Shown: positions 61,505 to 64,000 of the stretch, in pieces
Numbering within the stretch: position 1 is the stretch's first letter
Layout: every line of letters begins with the position of its first letter
Origin: Ruminococcus flavefaciens
Lineage (GTDB): Bacteria > Bacillota > Clostridia > Oscillospirales > Ruminococcaceae
Length of the DNA: 64,000 bases
Assembly (NCBI RefSeq): GCF_900119075.1
Contig: NZ_FPIP01000003.1
Coordinates: 375,100 to 439,099 of the forward strand
Direction of reading: 5' to 3'
The notes under the pieces: generated by a model
Seen by the model: the letters and a program-made list of their open reading frames with translations, nothing else
Database searches by the model: none
What the model was told of the DNA's origin: nothing
Made by a program: the position numbers and the translations under genes

Positions 61505-64000
61505 ATGAAAACAGAGAAAAACAATAAACTGCGCGGTACAGTACTCTTTACTGTTGTCGCAGTAATGGCGTTGCTTATAATTTTCCTGACGGGTACACTT
61601 GCGCTGGCAACTGCTTCAAGCAATCGAGCGCATAAGTCCTACTCGTCATCACAGGCAAGTTATACAGCTAAAACAGCTATCACAGCTTTTACACGCGCTC
61701 TTGGCTCAAATGCTGATGTTCGTGATAAGGTTATTAATCTCGGAATTAACGGTAATCCAACCGAAATCCATCCATCGATAACTTTCAGAGACGGCACTTC
61801 TCAGGATAAATCCATCGGACTTGTCGGTTTCTGGGGAGATGACGGTGTATGGCATGACAATCAGATCACCGTTGAAAGAGAAACAATGCAGGATCCTTCT
61901 AATCCTGAAAATAGAGTTGTAAAGACTGAGTGGGTTTATTCAGTTGACGAGAATGGTGTCGGCAAATGGATCCAGACTGAGAGAGTTAAGATCACAGCTA
62001 CCGCTCGTGTCGGCAGAGAGGAATCAACTGTAACTGCATATCTTTCCAAGAAGCCAGGTACACCCGGCAGCACACCATCTACAACTACTAACAATAGCAA
62101 CCCCGGTGGTATTAAGGGCCTTAATACCGTTGGTGATGGTATATTCAGAAATGGTGGAAGATATACAGGTGGTGTAGGCCTTGGTCTTTCAACTTCAAGT
62201 ATGAAGGACAAAAAGAAAATACAGTATGAGCTTCTGAACTCAGTTGAGCTTGATACTACTCTTACATTTATCAATGCTGACCTGTATGCAACATCAGGCA
62301 CATTCAGTGTAAACGTAAATCAGGCTCCTGATATTCCTGTATCTCAGACTGTAGTAAACGGAAATCTTTATATCAAGAACGATACATTTATCGAGCTTGA
62401 TTATAAGATGAAGCATGATTTTACACAGAAGCAGATACCATATCTGTATGTTGATGGTGCTATGGGCTTCGCGTCTGCATCAAGAATCGTTGCTAATAAG
62501 GGCGATGAAGGAAAATATGGAGAACATTCAGATAATCCTGCGGCTCCTTTTAACATATTCGTTGGTACATTAAGAGCCAATAAGAACACATATCTTGTTC
62601 ATGGCGATATCTACATGATGGACGAATATGATTCAACAAAAAATGAGAAGTATATTTTCCAGGGCGAGAACATTAATGAAGAAGCTCCCAAGGGCGATAA
62701 TATCTTTGGTGATCCAAATGCCGGTGCAAACCAGAATCAGCTTTATAAGTGGGCTTATGACACAGTAAATAAAACTGAGACACAGAATAAATCTTTCGGC
62801 GGAAGTATGTACTGTAATGGACAGCTTCAGATAAACGGTGCAGAAATTGACGGTGACGTTCGCGTTGTAAAGGACTGCATTTTAAAGAATACACATATTC
62901 ATGGTGATCTTGTTGTTGGCGGTAATATTACTCAGAGTGGACTTATAGTTGATGGTAAGATTTACTGTGACAGTTACTACGCTGCTAACGGTGGTACTAC
63001 TGATAACAACAACAACGATATTCATGTACCTGAATACGTATCTGTTAATAATATCTATCATGGTCCTGAAAGCTACGATCCTGAAAAGCACCCGGAAGTT
63101 GACTGGGGCAATATTAGTGATCTCTTGTTAGTTAATTATCCTCCTCGAAATAAAATCGTTTGGAATACATCTGGTCATTCTGCTGATGGTAAGAATTTAG
63201 ACATTTTAGGTAATGAAACCGATTATGCAGGTACATTGTATTATTCATGGGCAGAAGATAACTGGACACCTTCAACTAAAGTATGCATTAGTGATGAAGG
63301 TGTTGAATTAATGACACCTGATGACTATGATAATCTGACAGCAGATCAGAAAAAATCATTTGATGTAGTAAAAAATGTAGAAGATATTATTAAAGATCTT
63401 CAAAATTCAACAACATTTGAAAGAAGTGGTGTTGAGGAAGAGGTTCTTAATAGTGTTTTAAAGGTTGAAACTCCGGAACGTGAAGAAGACAATCCTGAGC
63501 CCTCATATACAGTTAAAATAGTACCTGTTTTTGATAACGGCGGACAGCCTGTTATGGATAATAACGGAGAAGTAATTCGTCGTGAAACATCTATCCCGAC
63601 AACGGAAAAAACTGTACTTATAAATAAGATCACAGGCGAGGTTCTTCAAGGCGAAGAAGTACCACATTATAATAAGGCATCATTTGATAATAAAGATACA
63701 GGTGAAAATGTTGGCGCTCAGAAGGTTACCTGGTATAACAAGGAAACCCAAGAAGAGGTAAGCGAAGCTGAAGCTACAGCTTTGCCAGAAGGTTCTAATC
63801 AGTCAACAGATCCCAATGCTAAGATACAGAGACTTACTGGTTCAAGACAGGTCACATATCCTGAAAACATGAAGAGAGAAAAAATTTATGGTTCTTATGC
63901 CGGCGGCAGCTATCAGGGTGCATTCACTCCCGCTCCAAAGGAAACAAAGATCATAAAGACTCTTCAGGAGGTACGTGTAGACCTCGGACTCAAGGAAGAC
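61505..64000 (+). CDS. Large PilX/bactofilin-like pilus-associated protein (partial)
   Basis: The frame is open for 832 codons to the edge of the window. The N-terminus (GTVLFTVVAVMALLIIFLTG and ALATASSNRAHKS...ASYTAKTAITAFTRAL) is like PilX/minor-pilin proteins: one TM then a long helix. After a Thr/Asn/Gly linker, residues ~430-490 have a bactofilin-like beta-helix pattern (GGSMYCNGQLQINGAEIDGD, HIHGDLVVGGNIT, LIVDGKIYC). The remainder is acidic, AT-richer and not recognised. It is placed as a minor pilin or tip/adhesin; GGCGGTTAGGG precedes the ATG. Confidence 0.65.
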   Translation, partial: MKTEKNNKLRGTVLFTVVAVMALLIIFLTGTLALATASSNRAHKSYSSSQASYTAKTAITAFTRALGSNADVRDKVINLGINGNPTEIHPSITFRDGTSQDKSIGLVGFWGDDGVWHDNQITVERETMQDPSNPENRVVKTEWVYSVDENGVGKWIQTERVKITATARVGREESTVTAYLSKKPGTPGSTPSTTTNNSNPGGIKGLNTVGDGIFRNGGRYTGGVGLGLSTSSMKDKKKIQYELLNSVELDTTLTFINADLYATSGTFSVNVNQAPDIPVSQTVVNGNLYIKNDTFIELDYKMKHDFTQKQIPYLYVDGAMGFASASRIVANKGDEGKYGEHSDNPAAPFNIFVGTLRANKNTYLVHGDIYMMDEYDSTKNEKYIFQGENINEEAPKGDNIFGDPNAGANQNQLYKWAYDTVNKTETQNKSFGGSMYCNGQLQINGAEIDGDVRVVKDCILKNTHIHGDLVVGGNITQSGLIVDGKIYCDSYYAANGGTTDNNNNDIHVPEYVSVNNIYHGPESYDPEKHPEVDWGNISDLLLVNYPPRNKIVWNTSGHSADGKNLDILGNETDYAGTLYYSWAEDNWTPSTKVCISDEGVELMTPDDYDNLTADQKKSFDVVKNVEDIIKDLQNSTTFERSGVEEEVLNSVLKVETPEREEDNPEPSYTVKIVPVFDNGGQPVMDNNGEVIRRETSIPTTEKTVLINKITGEVLQGEEVPHYNKASFDNKDTGENVGAQKVTWYNKETQEEVSEAEATALPEGSNQSTDPNAKIQRLTGSRQVTYPENMKREKIYGSYAGGSYQGAFTPAPKETKIIKTLQEVRVDLGLKED

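Overview
The window looks like the chromosome of a cellulolytic Clostridia member of the Ruminococcus type. The evidence is a Firmicutes-order S10/spc/alpha ribosomal operon, a family 9 cellulase with a CBM3-like module, Thr-rich linker and dockerin, a second secreted protein joining a half-dockerin to an expansin fold, sporulation genes (yqfC, yqfD, ylbJ, a Spo0A-like regulator), a CIRCE-controlled groESL operon and a type IV pilus locus. Strong AGGAGG-type ribosome sites and TTGACA/TATAAT promoters with 17-bp spacers recur throughout. No rRNA, tRNA, insertion sequence or CRISPR array was found.

Layout. 1-12088 (+): end of rplV through rplQ, an unbroken translation operon including secY, adk, map, infA and rpoA. 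12184-13238 (+): yajC and a small membrane protein whose ribosome site lies inside the yajC terminator. 13232-17068 (-): response regulator, histidine kinase and HtrA protease, an envelope-stress-type operon behind a consensus promoter. 17299-21301 (-): Spo0A-like protein with a degenerate receiver, a decayed gene and its intact Tim44-like/zinc-ribbon paralogue, and an AT-rich GT-C type membrane glycosyltransferase. 21496-22897 (+): a solitary antitoxin-like gene, pspA and a 57-residue membrane protein. 22907-23216: a palindromic repeat element. 23275-27296 (-): GH9 cellulase and yqfD/yqfC, with ylbJ divergent (27355-28470). 28525-30631 (+): groES-groEL.

30703-48816 (-): a long gene series in which purine genes (purD, AICAR transformylase, a PurO-type IMP cyclohydrolase, purN, purM, purF, purC, purE) are scattered among lipoproteins, small membrane proteins, two HAD phosphatases, a DUF4272 protein, the expansin and a GT2 glycosyltransferase. 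Together the pur genes cover PRPP to IMP except the FGAM synthetase and adenylosuccinate-lyase steps; the bifunctional PurH is replaced by two separate enzymes, and PurF lacks the catalytic N-terminal cysteine. At least two tandem paralogue pairs here or nearby contain a decayed member.

49182-53209 (+): an 834-residue low-complexity protein with a zinc-knuckle-like N-terminus, LAQFAI motifs and 28-residue repeats, followed by a TPR-like partner and a 59-residue acidic protein whose ribosome site is again inside a terminator hairpin. 53210-53687: a run of six hairpins. 53688-57256 (+): LacI-family regulator, DUF5662 protein, uvrC. 57257-64000 (+): two promoters and an inverted repeat lead into pilC-like, pilM-pilN fusion, pilO-like and a very large PilX/bactofilin-like protein that runs off the window. 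The most interesting items are the terminator-embedded ribosome sites, the Spo0A-like pseudo-receiver, the cysteine-less PurF, the half-dockerin expansin, the repeat-protein/TPR pair and the large pilus-associated protein.
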